From NCBI GenBank assembly GCA_022393335.1, contig JAJEKB010021880.1, positions 1,421,873-1,485,872 of the forward strand: 64,000 nucleotides of DNA, given 5' to 3'. Shown here piece after piece: positions 1 through 12,299 of the stretch. A program made the translations under genes and the position numbers. How positions within the stretch are numbered: position 1 is the first letter of the stretch; each line of letters begins with the position of its first letter. Under the pieces are notes generated by a model that searched no databases, was not told the origin of the DNA, and saw nothing but the letters and a program-made list of their open reading frames with translations. The stretch comes from Macrotrachela quadricornifera. Lineage: Eukaryota; Rotifera; Eurotatoria; Philodinida; Philodinidae.

Positions 1-1890
1 AAAACTACAGAAATTTCTGTAACTTCCAGAGCACGTAAATTCAGAGAAAAGTATTTTTGAAAAATTTGTGAGGAAAAAAAAATTTGATAATTACAGAAAT
101 TACAAAAATTTCAGAAAGCCGAAGTTATGAAAATTTTAAAAACTTCAAAAATTACTGAATTTTTTTCCATTACTGGAGCTTACGGAGGCATCGCTTCCAA
201 AATTTTCGAAATTTCCGTAGTTTCATTTTTCCTTAAATGTGAACGCTGCTGTCAGACTAAAAACAGTCGAAAACAAATTGATTCTGTGCTTATCTGTCAC
301 AATTGATTGAATTCTTTAGTGTTATCTACATTGGTAGGCACGTCAAAACACGTTAAAAGAGCAGTAGAACACAAATGAAGAGAAATGAGCAATATATTAT
401 TCAGCGAAATTGAGAAGTATGATGACGAACGAATACAGTGATGATTGGTGTGAAAAAATATATATTTTTAGGCTAATGACTATCTTTCATGCAGTATTCT
501 ACAAAAGCAATAGGCAAAAAAATTTAATTATTTTTCTATAATGAAGCATACATGCCTTCATAATAAAAAAGTGCAATTAATTTGTAACAATAATTATCAG
601 TCCAACTTTGTTTCGTTGCTTTTCATAGTCAAACTAAAAACTGTATTTTAATGTAGAAAGAAGTTTCGTCCACATTAGAAAATAAAATGACAACGACTTT
701 TCATTTATACGTTAAACAGATATTCGATCTGACCATACAGGAAAAAAAAACTAAAGTCAAAAATTTGTTTTCGTTTGTTAAAATCACCATTAATTATAGT
801 ATTGTTTGAAAAACTCACCTGAAATGAATACAGGAAAATATAGATAAGTTGTTAAAACAGAAATTGTCTATGTTCGGTTTAAATACATTATTTTCCGTTA
901 CTTTATAAATGTAGTCTATTTTTTTTGCATTATAATGCATAAATGTTCTACTAAATGTTCAGCGAAGAAACGAGCATGAGTACTACATTAAGTACTCATG
1001 CTTTCGTCAACGACTAAATCTGCCAAGAAAAATACATACTAGTCATATTCACGATAGTTATCAATGAAGTAGATGCACAAAATTTATCAAGTGTCCGCGC
1101 TACTAATCTGAATACTCATGCTGATAAATCGTATCCACTAGATGATTGCATTCATTACATTAAAAAAGAAACGCGTCGAACAAACCCTTTGGAATTTCAT
1201 GGAACTTTACTATACATTAACAAGCATTTTATGAATGAATGAAATCCTATTAAAGTTTCGAAAAACAACAGATTTCGTATAAAAACCTTCAAGAGTTTTG
1301 TAGCCGCAGAAACGCCGTTATAAATCATTCAAAAGTATCATACAGAAATATTATCTTTTGTATCTCAACTATCATAGACATACGTGTCCAGCAATCAAAA
1401 AGTCGACCGATCTGAAGTTGTTTCTCTATTGATATAATTATTTCTGATTTACTTTGCAATCGAGTTTGGATATCATATTACTGTTTCTAAACTACACACA
1501 ATCCTATATGGAGTTCCGTCTGTAAGCAATAGAGAACAGTTCACTTATAAGGCAATCAAATTCTTCATTGAATCTCTGAAACCTTCAATATTTGTTGAAA
1601 GAAATATAGTATTTGTTCTTTCAAGCGTTTCCTATATTTGTACTTCATGAATCACTATACCTCTGCGTTTTGTTACAGCTTTCATAGTGCCTATTACTTG
1701 AATGCACTAACATCACATATCACTGACTTGTGTCTGTATCATCGAATGACTATTCCATAACAAGATTCATATCCTTAATATATTTAATTATTTTGGGTAC
1801 CTCCCTCATGTTTGCGTTCTCTTTATTTGAACTAATCTGATATTTGCTGATTTTTACTTAAACAGACATGGGAGAGACAAACATTTATCA
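1..1890. other. AT-rich gene-free stretch
   Basis: No convincing coding region on either strand. The first ~230 bases hold many short complementary words (acagaaatt against aatttctgt, and similar), which suggests the edge of an inverted-repeat element cut by the window. A perfect hairpin at 974-1001 is listed separately. Confidence 0.5.
974..1001. repeat. Perfect 11-bp hairpin
   Basis: GCATGAGTACT at 974-984, loop acatta, then the exact reverse complement at 991-1001. A related word (atactcatgct) recurs near 1110. No gene adjoins it. It may be the end of a small element or a chance palindrome. Confidence 0.6.
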
Positions 1891-1901
1891 TCTTGAATCG
1901 A

Positions 1902-2655
1902 GGAGAGATATTGAATATGTATTTTTGAAGAGCAACATCTAAGCTATCAATCACAAAGAACTGTATTCAATTAACATGAACTCTAAGAAAGAATTGTATC
2001 GATAAAGATTTCGAAAAAATTTTGTCAATGTCTTGTTTTACTTTTTTTCTATAAACAACTAGTATATCAGTATTTTGTGAATATTTCTCTTAGTTGTTTA
2101 TGATTTGGCTTGAATGTTTCTTCAAAAGATAGATTGCGTAATTCTCGACAAAATTCAATAAAAATTAGCTCATAAAAAGAATAATTGGAAAACCATATCT
2201 GATCAGCAGTACTACACTCCGACACGATCCATTTTCACAAACACTCTTCTGTTTTTACAAAGCTGATTGTTTCTCTTTTCCTCACAAAAAGAGTTTCAGG
2301 CCATTGTCAGTTATTATTTTTGAGTTAATTTTCATTAAAATTTTGTCGAGAATTACACAATCTATCTTTTGAAGAAACATTCAAGCCAAATCATAAACAA
2401 CTAAGAGAAATATTCACAAAATACTGATATACTAGTTGTTTATAGAAAAAAAGTAAAACAAGACATTGACAAAATTTTTTCGAAATCTTTATCAATACAG
2501 TTCTTTCTTAGAGTTCATGTTAATTGAATACAGTTTTTTTTGATTGATAGCTTAGATGTTGCTCTTCAAAAATACATATTCAATATCTCTCCACGGTTGA
2601 ATATGGTAAAGATAGCAAGAAAACAATAAAAGAGGGTCGAAACTTATGAAAACTC
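1902..2655. mobile_element. Foldback / long-TIR element, copy 1
   Basis: Bases 1902-2155 reappear as the reverse complement at 2340-2592, giving arms of about 255 bp with only a few mismatches around a spacer of about 185 bp. The spacer has no open reading frame. The arms share words in the same order with the element at 17253-18026, such as the blocks around gcaacatct and the inner arm, so the two are diverged copies of one family. By comparison with that copy the right end probably reaches about 2655, and the left outer end is truncated or diverged. The family looks non-autonomous. Confidence 0.8.
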
Positions 2656-2689
2656 ATTATGTATGAAGAGTTACATCTGAATAAAGATG

Positions 2690-2880
2690 CTTAGAAATAA
2701 TCAGATATAAAGCGTTATGGATAGATATAAAGAGTTAGAGAGTGATGAGTACAAGAGACTAGACATAAATAGTTATAAGGGACTAGGCACACATATAATG
2801 GTTAGAAATGGGTATAGGGATTAGAGATAAACATAAGTCATATTTATAAGGTATTAGAAAAAGATGACTAGAGTGGCCCA
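2690..2880. repeat. Degenerate minisatellite, block 1
   Basis: Imperfect repeats of about 20 bp resembling gttagaaatagatataagga, continuing after an interruption at 3120-3605. Confidence 0.6.
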
Positions 2881-3119
2881 AAAGTTTTAAAACTGACGTG
2901 AGAAATTTTATAAAACAATTAGTATCAAAAGTTCTATCGCATCAACGCATAGAAGAATGCCTGACCTATAACAATATACATAAATGACTCTATCGTGGAT
3001 TTAATTCTAACATTTTCTTTAGTGAAGTCAACAACATAGTGACTGTGAATATTTGACTATCCGTTCTTCAATGTTCGGGTATATTTTGAGACTTACAACG
3101 CTTTTCATTTCTTCCTAGA

Positions 3120-3605
3120 TATAACGAGCTTGAAATAGGTATAGATAGTTAGAGATAGACAGATATAATGGAGTTAGCAACATGTATAGATGGTTAGAAG
3201 TAGATAGTTATAAGGGACTGGGAATAGATGTGAGATTATAGATAGATGGGTATAAGTGATAAGTATAAGGATAAGAAATGGATAGTTCTTAGAGGTTATG
3301 GATAGGTATAGAAGTAAGAGATAAGTATAATGTATCAGGAACAGATATAACGATTTCGAACAGATATAAGAAGTTAGACATAGAAAGACGTACGGAGTTA
3401 GAAATAGATATAAGGGGTTATAGAAAGATGGGTATAAGCAAGAACTATAAAGAATTGAGAATAGGTACAAGAAGTTACAAATAGATAGTTATAGGAGGTT
3501 AAAGATAGTGTAAGAAGTTAGAAATAGATAGTTATAAGGAGTTAGGGATAAGTATAGAAGGCTAGAAATATGTATAATGGGTTGGGAATAAATATAGAAG
3601 CTGTG
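3120..3605. repeat. Degenerate minisatellite, block 2
   Basis: Many imperfect copies of a unit of about 20 bp (ggttagaaatagatataag and variants). The 98-residue minus-strand open frame here (3174-3470) is low-complexity Leu/Tyr/Ser/Ile sequence produced by the repeat and is not a gene. Confidence 0.7.
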
Positions 3606-3609
3606 GTGG

Positions 3610-3735
3610 ATTTTAATCTATTCTACATGATTTTTAATCGATTAATAATCAAATAAAAATCGATTAAAGGTGTATGATTTCAATCGATTTTTAATCAACT
3701 ATTGAATCGATTATAATCTGATTTTTTTTAGTATT
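3610..3735. repeat. Cluster of AATCGATT-type palindromes
   Basis: The word aatcgatt/ttttaatcgatt recurs about six times in both orientations within about 110 bases. No coding content. A similar but longer cluster lies at 60580-60740. Confidence 0.5.
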
Positions 3736-3739
3736 TTTT

Positions 3740-5395
3740 TACATGGGTAACTAGTGAAGATTTTTCACCAATTCGACTACAATGCTATCATCTGATATAG
3801 TAGAATCTGTAATATTCATTGTTCATCGTTTTCTATGGCGTTGAAACGAATGCAATGAAACGTTGCAAGACTGACCAGAGATAAATGGCTTAGCTGTCGT
3901 CAGTGTTCTTCTGTAACAGATCCATCTGAGATTCTGAACAGAATTGCAATTTTTTCCTGAGAGAAGCGTGCAATCCATAAATACTAAAGATCTCTTCAGG
4001 ATTTGAAACAAGATTTCTCTTAGACTTTCTAAGGATTCACAGTATTTTGTGGAGCTCACGTATATTTTCGAAGAAAACAATGACTGTAAGTTTTACTTAA
4101 GTAATTAGAAGAAAATATTTTACCTTTTGTTATTCTGTGTAAACCGAGAAATGTGAAGAACGATAAATGTTTTGATGCTCTTATGACTACCTGTATGTAA
4201 GCATATATATATATATGTCGAACGTATATATAGACATACATGCAAAGAGAAACTCAACTTTCGTAGTAGTGACTTTCATGCTATCCGATGCAAAAGTGTA
4301 CAGATTGATTATGTTACTATCGACAGCTTTTCTTTAGTTGAGTGCATTTATACAAATGTCAGAAGTTTCTTGGTTTGATATAGTTGGGTAGATCATCAAT
4401 TACTCTATCAAACCATGTGATTTTCATTTTATTTATTTTGTACGTTCTTTAAAAATTTCATAAATTTCAAGTAGCACTAAAGCAAAGCTTTTGCGCATTC
4501 CTATTTCAGGAGACTGAATGCATTATTGATGAAAATTGTTTTTGATGGAAGAAATTCATGAAACCTAAACCTATCGGAAATAATAAACAAATCTGATTCA
4601 AAATTGAGAAGAAAATTGAATCTTAATGTTAAAATTTGATCCCTAAACGTACTTATGAAAAGCCAATGTTATATTACTTTTCATAGATATTCATTTGTAC
4701 GAGTCGACGTATATCTGATTAAAATTACGTAAAGCGATGAGGAAGTTAGTGCTCTATTCAACTATATATCAAAACAAAAATAGTTTGAATGTTTGAGCAA
4801 TTGAAATTTCGCAACATAAAAGCCGAAAACTGCAAATGAAAAACGGCTGACGAAAAATTTCCTAGAATATCACCAAGATTAGATTAACATAAAATTATCT
4901 AGGAAATAGTCTCGAAATTTCAGCGAAAAACAATCTATTTATCAAATTTTGGTCAAAATTCAAACTGTAATTCAATAGAATAATCGATGATTTATCCAAT
5001 GCTATTAAAACAAGAAATTTCTGAGATCTTATATAACTACAGGGAACTCAACAAAACTATCAAAAATAATGTAGTTAACTTACCTGCATCCATAGATGTG
5101 TGAATAGAAGTATTTTTATGAATGTATATATGCTTATGTTGTATGTATGTATGTAATTATATATATATATATATATATAAAAGGATGATGAATGGATGAG
5201 TATATGCATAAGTCGCATGTGTGTATGTAATTATATATGCATGTATGCATTTATGCACATCAGTTCCATGTCAATATAACACCATTTTTTTGAGTGTATG
5301 GATATTTATGACGTCCCCGAAACGTTTACAATATAAGAGAAACCGTAAAAGAAAAAGAACAAAAAAAAGAAAGGAAAAATAAGAATAAAAGCAAA
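3740..5395. other. AT-rich gene-free stretch with microsatellites
   Basis: Only short open frames of low-complexity composition. A TA microsatellite with flanking ATGT words lies at 4200-4217 and a longer (TA)n run at 5158-5179 beside tgtatgtatgta repeats. Nothing else recognised. Confidence 0.5.
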
Positions 5396-5398
5396 ATG

Positions 5399-6222
5399 CT
5401 TAAGGTTTTGCAAAAAGTAGTGGCCGAGGTACCGTATTTTCTTATGAATCACTAAGGAAAGTTTTCTTTTTCTACGACAAGATAGAGTGTCCTTTACTCT
5501 ATCTTACTATGATATTTGATCAATATCTATCTAAGATCTAAATAATAAAATTCTCACAAAAACGGTTTTTGTCGAATTCTGGCTGGTAGTAATAGTATGT
5601 AAAATCATCTACATATATTTTCTTTTAGGCTTTTCTTTTTCTTTTATTCTTCCTTTCACTGTCTTCTTTTCTTTTGTAAAACATTCGAAATAATCACCTC
5701 CATTATTCGCACATAACTGCATTCTTTCAATCCATCTTTCAAATGTTCTTTTTACCGAAATATGATGATGTGGTCAATTTCATATATTGTTTAAGTAAAG
5801 AAATAAATCTAAAAACATTTGAAAGATGGGTTGAAAGAATGCAGTTATGTGCGAATAATGGAGGTGATTATTTCGAATGTTTGATAAAAAAAAACCATCG
5901 ATCAATTGATTCTTGTTTTTTTGTTCCATTCCTATTATTTCTTATTCACTGTGAATTATATGGTCAATGAGTTATTACAAGAGAAAAGAAAAATCTAAAA
6001 GAAAATATATGTAGAGATTTTACATACTATTATTACCAGCCAGAGTTCGACAAAAACCATTTTTGTGAGAATTTTATTATTTAGATCTTAGATAGATATT
6101 GATCAAATACCATACTAAGATAGACCGAAGGACACTCTATCTTTTCGTAGAAAAAGAAAACTTTTCTTAGTGATTCATAAGAAAATACGGTACCTCGGCC
6201 ACTAGTTTTGCATAACCCTAAG
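5399..6222. mobile_element. Palindrome of two mariner-type 3' ends
   Basis: The left arm (5399 to about 5750) is the near-perfect reverse complement of the right arm (about 5815-6222), with a spacer of only about 60 bp. The outer ends read ctta(a/g)ggtt.tgcaaaa, typical of mariner-like terminal repeats. Each arm carries the same coding remnant: the plus-strand copy at 5810-5885 reads FERWVERMQLC...GGDYFE, which resembles the extreme C-terminus of Tc1/mariner transposases. The element therefore looks like two transposon right ends joined head to head, with the catalytic core missing from both. Confidence 0.7.
5810..5970 (+). pseudogene. Tc1/mariner transposase C-terminal fragment
   Basis: About 25 residues match the pattern found at the end of Tc1/mariner transposases: an arginine-tryptophan helix, a cysteine, then G-G-D-Y-F-E. 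It is followed by unrelated Phe/Leu-rich sequence up to a stop. An inverted copy of the same remnant lies on the minus strand at about 5680-5750. Neither has a catalytic triad, a start codon of its own or an upstream domain. It is debris inside the palindrome. Confidence 0.55.
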
Positions 6223-7670
6223 TATTTATTTCGAATTACTCCTCATCAATAATAGTATCATAAAAACTGAATTCGTTTGACAGATATCTTATGTTATAGT
6301 ATGGAAGAAATTCTTTCAGTTACAAGGTGTTGAAAAACGCAAATCGAAAGGAAATTTTGCAGTGGAAGATATATCAAGACAGAATACGGTTAGTTAAGTT
6401 TTTACAAGAAAGAGTATACGTTGTCAAATACAGTGTGCTGTAAGTCTGTATTTTCACTTTCATAGAAACATTTTTCGAACGATAAAAAATGATGACAAAA
6501 AAATTGTGATTCTTAAGAAAGTTGATGTAATTTATTAAGGAGGACTCACAAACATCTAATTGTTTTCATCTTCTATGTTTTAATTTCGAAGATTCAAAAA
6601 AATGCAACAATATGTTCTTTGATTGCGATATATTTATAGTGGAAAATACTACTAAATACTTGAAGAATGTTATATCCTTACCTTGGATATACTAGAAAGT
6701 GTGAAATAATAAATACTTATATATATATAGTGGCGTAATCAGAATCGAGCATGGTTGGGCGCCGCCCATGCACTAAGTTCAGTATTGTAAACTAAACTGT
6801 CTTGTTTGCCCAACCATCGTCATAAACAGTATCGACATTGAACTGAAATGAGATCTCTAACATACACACGAACCTATCCCACGGACTCCTGTACACATTC
6901 TTAAACGTTTTTTTCTATTATCATAAATTTCACTGAATAGAATAACAGACATATCTTCGTTGCTTGACTATTGACATATTTTTTTCTTTCTATACTCAAA
7001 TCTTTGATATAACACTTATTCTAACTATTAAATGAATATAGAACTATTGACGAAAAATATTAACGAGTAACAATAATGATTATAATATATGGGAAATAAC
7101 GTCTTATGTTGCTTCGAACAATCACCTTCATTTTTTTTTACTTATACAACGACAGGCGCACGATTAGATGAAAAATCGAAAGAAACTGACTGCTTTCATC
7201 AGAGTAAGAGAATAGAAATATTTTTTTCTCTCACTCTCAGCATCCTTGTGTGGCATGGATTTCTTTTTTGTTGATGGATAGAAATGTTCGACGCCCCACT
7301 GCTTATTTCTATATAATCAGCGATTGAAGGAAGAAAAAATAACGTTTTTATACTATATACGTCTCTACACTGTCTTACTGGTATTTTTAGCGACCGAATT
7401 GTATGAAAGAGCCTTGTTGGGTGATATGGAATGTTTTTGCATCCAATTCTTTAAGAGAGTTTATATTTAAAGTAGTGCATGTCGATCGTCAAAGGCAGTA
7501 ATTATTTAAATTGGTACCCTATGTGAGAATTTGTTATACAGCGTCAATGAACTATTTTAATTTATCTAAAAGGATATTCGTTTAACATAAACTTTGATGT
7601 TTTTTAAATCAAAACTTCAATTATATCAGAATGATCATTTGTAAGCGTTTCAATAATAATTTCATAAAAT
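6223..7670. other. AT-rich gene-free stretch
   Basis: No gene recognised. Around 6730-6800 there is a short block that is richer in GC than its surroundings (near ggttgggcgccgccca), which could be the end of a further transposon, but I found no partner repeat. The short open frames here are low complexity. Confidence 0.4.
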
Positions 7671-7675
7671 GTATA

Positions 7676-10600
7676 GGGTGAATCCATGAGGACCCATCCA
7701 CTTTTTGGAAAGGCTTTTTTTTCGAGTTTTTGAAGTTCAAAATACCGATCTCGTCTAGAAAATACTTTTGATTAAAAAAAAATTAAATACTTCCTATTAA
7801 AAATTCCAAGTTTTCGAGCATTTTTTTGGAACACCTATGGTGTATTTTTATATATAGAGAAAATTTCGAGAAAAAGCGTGGAACTTCTTTAAAATCACTT
7901 TTTTCAGGATTTTTTGGTTCTCAAAAATATAAGCGAAGTCTAGAAACATGTTTTCTGAGAAACATCAGACCAGTCCTATTGAAGGTTTTGAATCCTCAGT
8001 AATTTTGTGTGTATCCATAAACCTAAAACTACAGAAATCTAGTATAAGGAGGTAATCAAAAGACCTGTTCAATCTATCTAAATACTGAGTATCATCATCA
8101 AGTCTGATTTTGAAAAATTTGATCGACTGGATAAGATATAAAAAGGATTTTTATTTAAATGTAAATGTCCTAATCTTTGTTGAACAAGATGTCGAACTAT
8201 ATTGAACCATTGAGTTGCTAATCGATTTGAATTCATGCATAATTCGAATTCCTTGTATTGTATCTAAATCGATACAGATATAAGGGAACAGAAGCAAAAG
8301 CCTTTCTCACCTGTTGTTTGAAGTTTTTCGCTTCTTCTACTTCATCTGATTCAAGAAAGAAGATATGAACACCAGGAATATCTTTGTTAGATCTTCTTGC
8401 TGTTTCAAGTTGTTGTTTTTGTGAGAATTCGTGGAAGTGTTTTGCATTTGACATGAGAATGTTCTTGGGAAGTGTAGCACGTCTGGCGACCGATTTTAGT
8501 ACTGCGCCTATACCGTCACCAGCACCTTTACCATAACTTGTAGCTGTAAACGTCCAACAAGCGTCCAAACCGAAGTCCATCTTATGATGAATCAGGTTCA
8601 AAATACTAGCATTGTTTTCAAAGCGGGCACATGTACCATCACTAAACGAAAAAAGAGAGTTGACGTAGCACATAAACTTTAAGAAAAGTAAAACTTACTT
8701 CACATAATTGATCTGTTTTACCAATGGAAAGTTTTTCTTGATGAATTGAACGAGAATTTTTTGTGTACAGTGTACGAATATTGTTGTGTGTTCCATATAA
8801 TTGCTGATTATTGCTAAGTTTCGTTGTTCTTTTTCAATAGTTAGATGAATTGTAAATAAGGTGACTCGACGCTGACTGAAAAATCCTTGTTGAACTTCAT
8901 GCTGATGTATCAGTGTATAATTCATCGAAAAATCCACCTGAGCTACAGCAAAAGTCTTATCCGTTGATTGACAGCGGAAGTCTTTGATATATTCACGTTG
9001 TTCACGATTAATGTGCATGTGAAGCAAGAATGAAGGCCATCTTTCTTCAATTTCCGTTAATAAAGAGTCAACTGAACCAGATATCTGCTGAAGATCGAAC
9101 TTATTATTGACTTTCTTCCATAAAATCCAGAAACATTCGTCATCTAAATCCAACATAATGTTATCAATGAGAATATCTCTGATGGTTTCTTCTGGACAAG
9201 CATCACATTCATCATTAAAGCACTTTTCGTTCGAGACAGTGCAAACCATTTGAGTGATCAGATCCTTCATATTGACCTTGTCACTAGCCGAGAAAGAACC
9301 TACATCGGCACATTTTTGATAATAATTGTTCCAATTCTATAATGAAGCTACGTTACATTCGCATTAATATACAACTGATACAAACCTTTAATAACAGATC
9401 CATGTTCTCATGAATAATACACATGCATGTGTCATGTGGTGTGGCAGTCTTCACTTCTCGTGGTCGAAGAGCATTGAAAGCTGACCTTGCAACAGTACCA
9501 GGATTTCGTTCGTTGAATATTTGCTAGGCATCCAAGACAGTCATTTCTAAAACCTGAATTGCTACTGGTTGTCCGTTGATTTTAATTTTGTCTTTGAAAT
9601 TGGATGAAGTCTGACTGATACCATCTTCTCGATAGAACTTCACCATCGCATCAATTGTTGAGTCAGATAAAGGACGATTACTTCCCCGTAGACATTGTGG
9701 ACAAGCTAAAATTCCATTGTTTTTTCGAAGAACGAGCGATCTTCGAGCTTCATTTGGCTTTGATCCAAACCTGATAAGTGAAAGAAATTTTTAGTAACAT
9801 TTTTTTTATTGAAAAAATGCGAAGATATTGAATAATATGAGGATAAAATACGCACCATTTTTCGATTTTTTTGTTCACCCCACTCTTTGAGAGTAAGTGT
9901 CATTAAGCGAACTTGCTCATTAGCATCACTATCACCATATAACTTTTTCAAACCATCCAAAAACTCATTTGATTCACATATCATTAGTCCATGAGCGTTT
10001 GGATTGTGCGAAACTTGAGACTTCCAATCTAATATGTCACATAACCGATTGACTTTTCTATACACCTCATCGACTTTGGCTCGAATGGACAATACTGTTG
10101 ATCTAAATACAAATGTCGTTTCAGAAAATTCGAATTAAATTTACAAGCTAACCTGTCATGAATCGGATCTATGTTCAATACGTCGAATACATTTCATAAT
10201 TCTTCCATTGCTTTGTCTTTTTGGTATACGAGTTAATACAAAGCATGATATATATCTTCATCCATTGATTCACCATCGTCATTTGACTCAGCTGTGATAC
10301 CACTGTCCATATGAGGATTCGTTTTCTCTTCATCATTCAGATCACTAAAGTCCACATTGACAAAATCATCATCATTTTTGTCATCATTGACAGGGGAATC
10401 TTGTGTCATTGATTCATCATCGCTTGAACTTTCATTGTCGTTGAGCTGCTTTGATTGATGAGTCATCATTTTCTTCGATTCAAATGCATGACATCTTGGA
10501 CATAACCAGCAAATTCGGGTGTAAGCCACATCATATTGGCTGATCAAACATTTCGATAATTCGGATAACACAGCCTTTACTCCTTTTGGTACACATGAAG

Positions 10601-11337
10601 ATTTTCCATGCTTTATCGGATGTTCACGATTTTTTCGTCTTGGCATTGGGATATAATTTTGAAAAAAAAAGAGGTACTAGTGGGTAGTCGATATTTTCTA
10701 ATATCCAATGATTCATCTCGTAATCTTATTCGTGTGAAGTCACAACAATTGTGAATAAGACTCTACATCTAAAGAAGTCCTTAAAGAGAAATGAAAAATC
10801 TATCATTCCGATAGTAATGTCCCTTTCATTTCTGTGGTCTCACTTTGAAAGACGGTATAACAGCAAACCTTTCTAGTTAGTAGGGCAGACTCGTTAGTAT
10901 GATTTCATTTTGTTAGGATAGTATCATGAAAGTTGTTGTCTTCCATGAAGAGAACATAAAAATTATCCAAATTAATTGAATACAATCTAAGTTGACGAAA
11001 TATACCTGTTGCTATGTTCAGAGAAAATTACTGAAGATTCAAAACCTTCAATAGGACTGGTCTGATGTTTCTAGACATTGTTTATATTTTTGAGAACCAA
11101 AGAATTCTGAAAAAAGTGATTTTAAAGAAGTTCCACGCTTTTTCTCGACATTTTCTCTATATATAAAAATACACCATAGGTGTTCCAAAAAATGCTCGAA
11201 AACTCGAAATTTTTAATAGGAAGTATTTAATTTTTTTTTAATCAAAAGTGTTTTCTAGACGAGATCGGCATTTTGAACTCAAAAAAATCGAAAAAAATAC
11301 CTTTCCAAAAAGTGGATGGGTCCTCATAGATTCACTC
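7676..11337. mobile_element. DDE-type DNA transposon with long TIRs
   Basis: The terminal inverted repeats are 7676 to about 8016 (left) and about 11024-11337 (right). They start GGGTGAATCCATGAGGACCC on the left and the diverged equivalent on the right, and match along most of their length. Between them lies one multi-exon transposase-like coding region on the minus strand. I could not define a clean target duplication; TA is possible. The outer motif GGGTGAATC is shared with the short element at 43097-43757. The superfamily is not assigned with confidence. Confidence 0.8.
8150..10646 (-). pseudogene. Decayed multi-exon transposase
   Basis: Likely start is MPRRKN at 10646. The first exon encodes a Cys-containing segment (CWLCPRCHAFE) and an acidic Ser/Asp/Glu-rich tail. 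Later exons read FGSKPNEARRS... with ACPQCLRG, then ...FYREDGIS, then an alpha-rich block with AQVDFSMNYT, and finally NDGTCARFENN...LNLIHHKMDFGL...WTFTATSYGKGAGDG, the most conserved stretch (8673-8500). Introns of about 45-90 bp with GT-AG ends sit near 10155-10105, 9856-9772, 9386-9340, 8696-8638 and 8309-8263. Breaks are a TAA at about 10231, a TGA at about 10193, a TAG at about 9524 where a Tyr codon is expected, and a probable frameshift before the last exon. I recognise this as a widespread animal transposon protein but do not name the superfamily. Confidence 0.7.
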
Positions 11338-11395
11338 AATATTTTCTTTTAACAACAATATCCTCAAAATACAGCATAAAACTAATTTTTTCCAG

Positions 11396-12292
11396 GGGTA
11401 TATACTTTAGATGCTAACAATTGGATCGAAAGTAAAAGTCCTTTAATATCAAAGTATTCTACCAATGAAATCTGAAACACCTATCATTGTTCATTTCAAC
11501 AAGGATATGTATCTCCAAGAACCCTTTCTTCTACTAGTGAAAGAATAACAGAAGTAGTCGTTAAAAAGAAATATAATACAACAAATTCTTATACAATTCA
11601 ACCCGTTACATTACCTAATTGACATTTATTGGACAAGTTCTAACTCATTTTTCAAGAAAAAGAAAATATATTCGGTAAAAGAATGCAAAAAAATCTAATT
11701 ATACCACCAAATGTTATAGTAAAAGCTTCCAAATTCGAAAAAAGCAGTGATGAAAAACATTACGCTTTTTCAACTGAAATTCTACATCCTTTGGTGGGGT
11801 AAAAGATTTCTTCTCTTCCTTAAATGTTGGAAAATTCAAGCTGATCTAACCAAATTTGGAGCAGTATTTCTTGATCAAAACAGTAAATTATTGATTTTTC
11901 CCGAGGGATCGACCGGTTATATTCAACCATAAGATCTTTCTTTGTTTCGTTCATGCCGATTTATTCATGAAAAAATCGAGCATTATACCCATATCAATCG
12001 AACAGAAATGTTTATAGGTGATCGTCAATATTTTATCAACATACACTCTATTACTCATAATCAATTATTAGCTCCACTATTTTAAAATCTTATTAAGAAT
12101 GGATTTATACAAGCTCGAATAACAAATGAAACAATTGAACAGATTGAAAAACCAAAAGATGTTTGCTTCAAATTTTATGATCTATACTGTTCAATTCACA
12201 ATTGTAATGAACGAATATTATTAATGTGCGCGTGGTATGAAAAAACTCTTTGTCACTACCATCTGATTGAAGATTTATATCTGCACTTGTAG
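11396..12292 (+). pseudogene. Unrecognised decayed coding region
   Basis: A long stretch reads as protein-like sequence if stops and frameshifts are ignored. From 11396 one frame gives YTLDANNWIESKSPLISKYS and continues through three stops to ...FSTEILHPLVG at about 11800. A shift then leads to ADLTKFGAVFLDQNSKLLIF at 11840-11900, with further stops before a last open block of about 75 residues ending near 12292. Composition and codon patterns are those of real protein, not AT noise. I do not recognise the family. It begins only about 60 bp outside the right end of the 7676-11337 transposon, so it may be host sequence next to the insertion or part of another element. Confidence 0.5.
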
Positions 12293-12299
12293 TGAATTT

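Noticed and set aside
3174..3470. 98-residue minus-strand open frame rich in Tyr, Leu and Ser
   Set aside because: Translation of a degenerate ~20-bp minisatellite.
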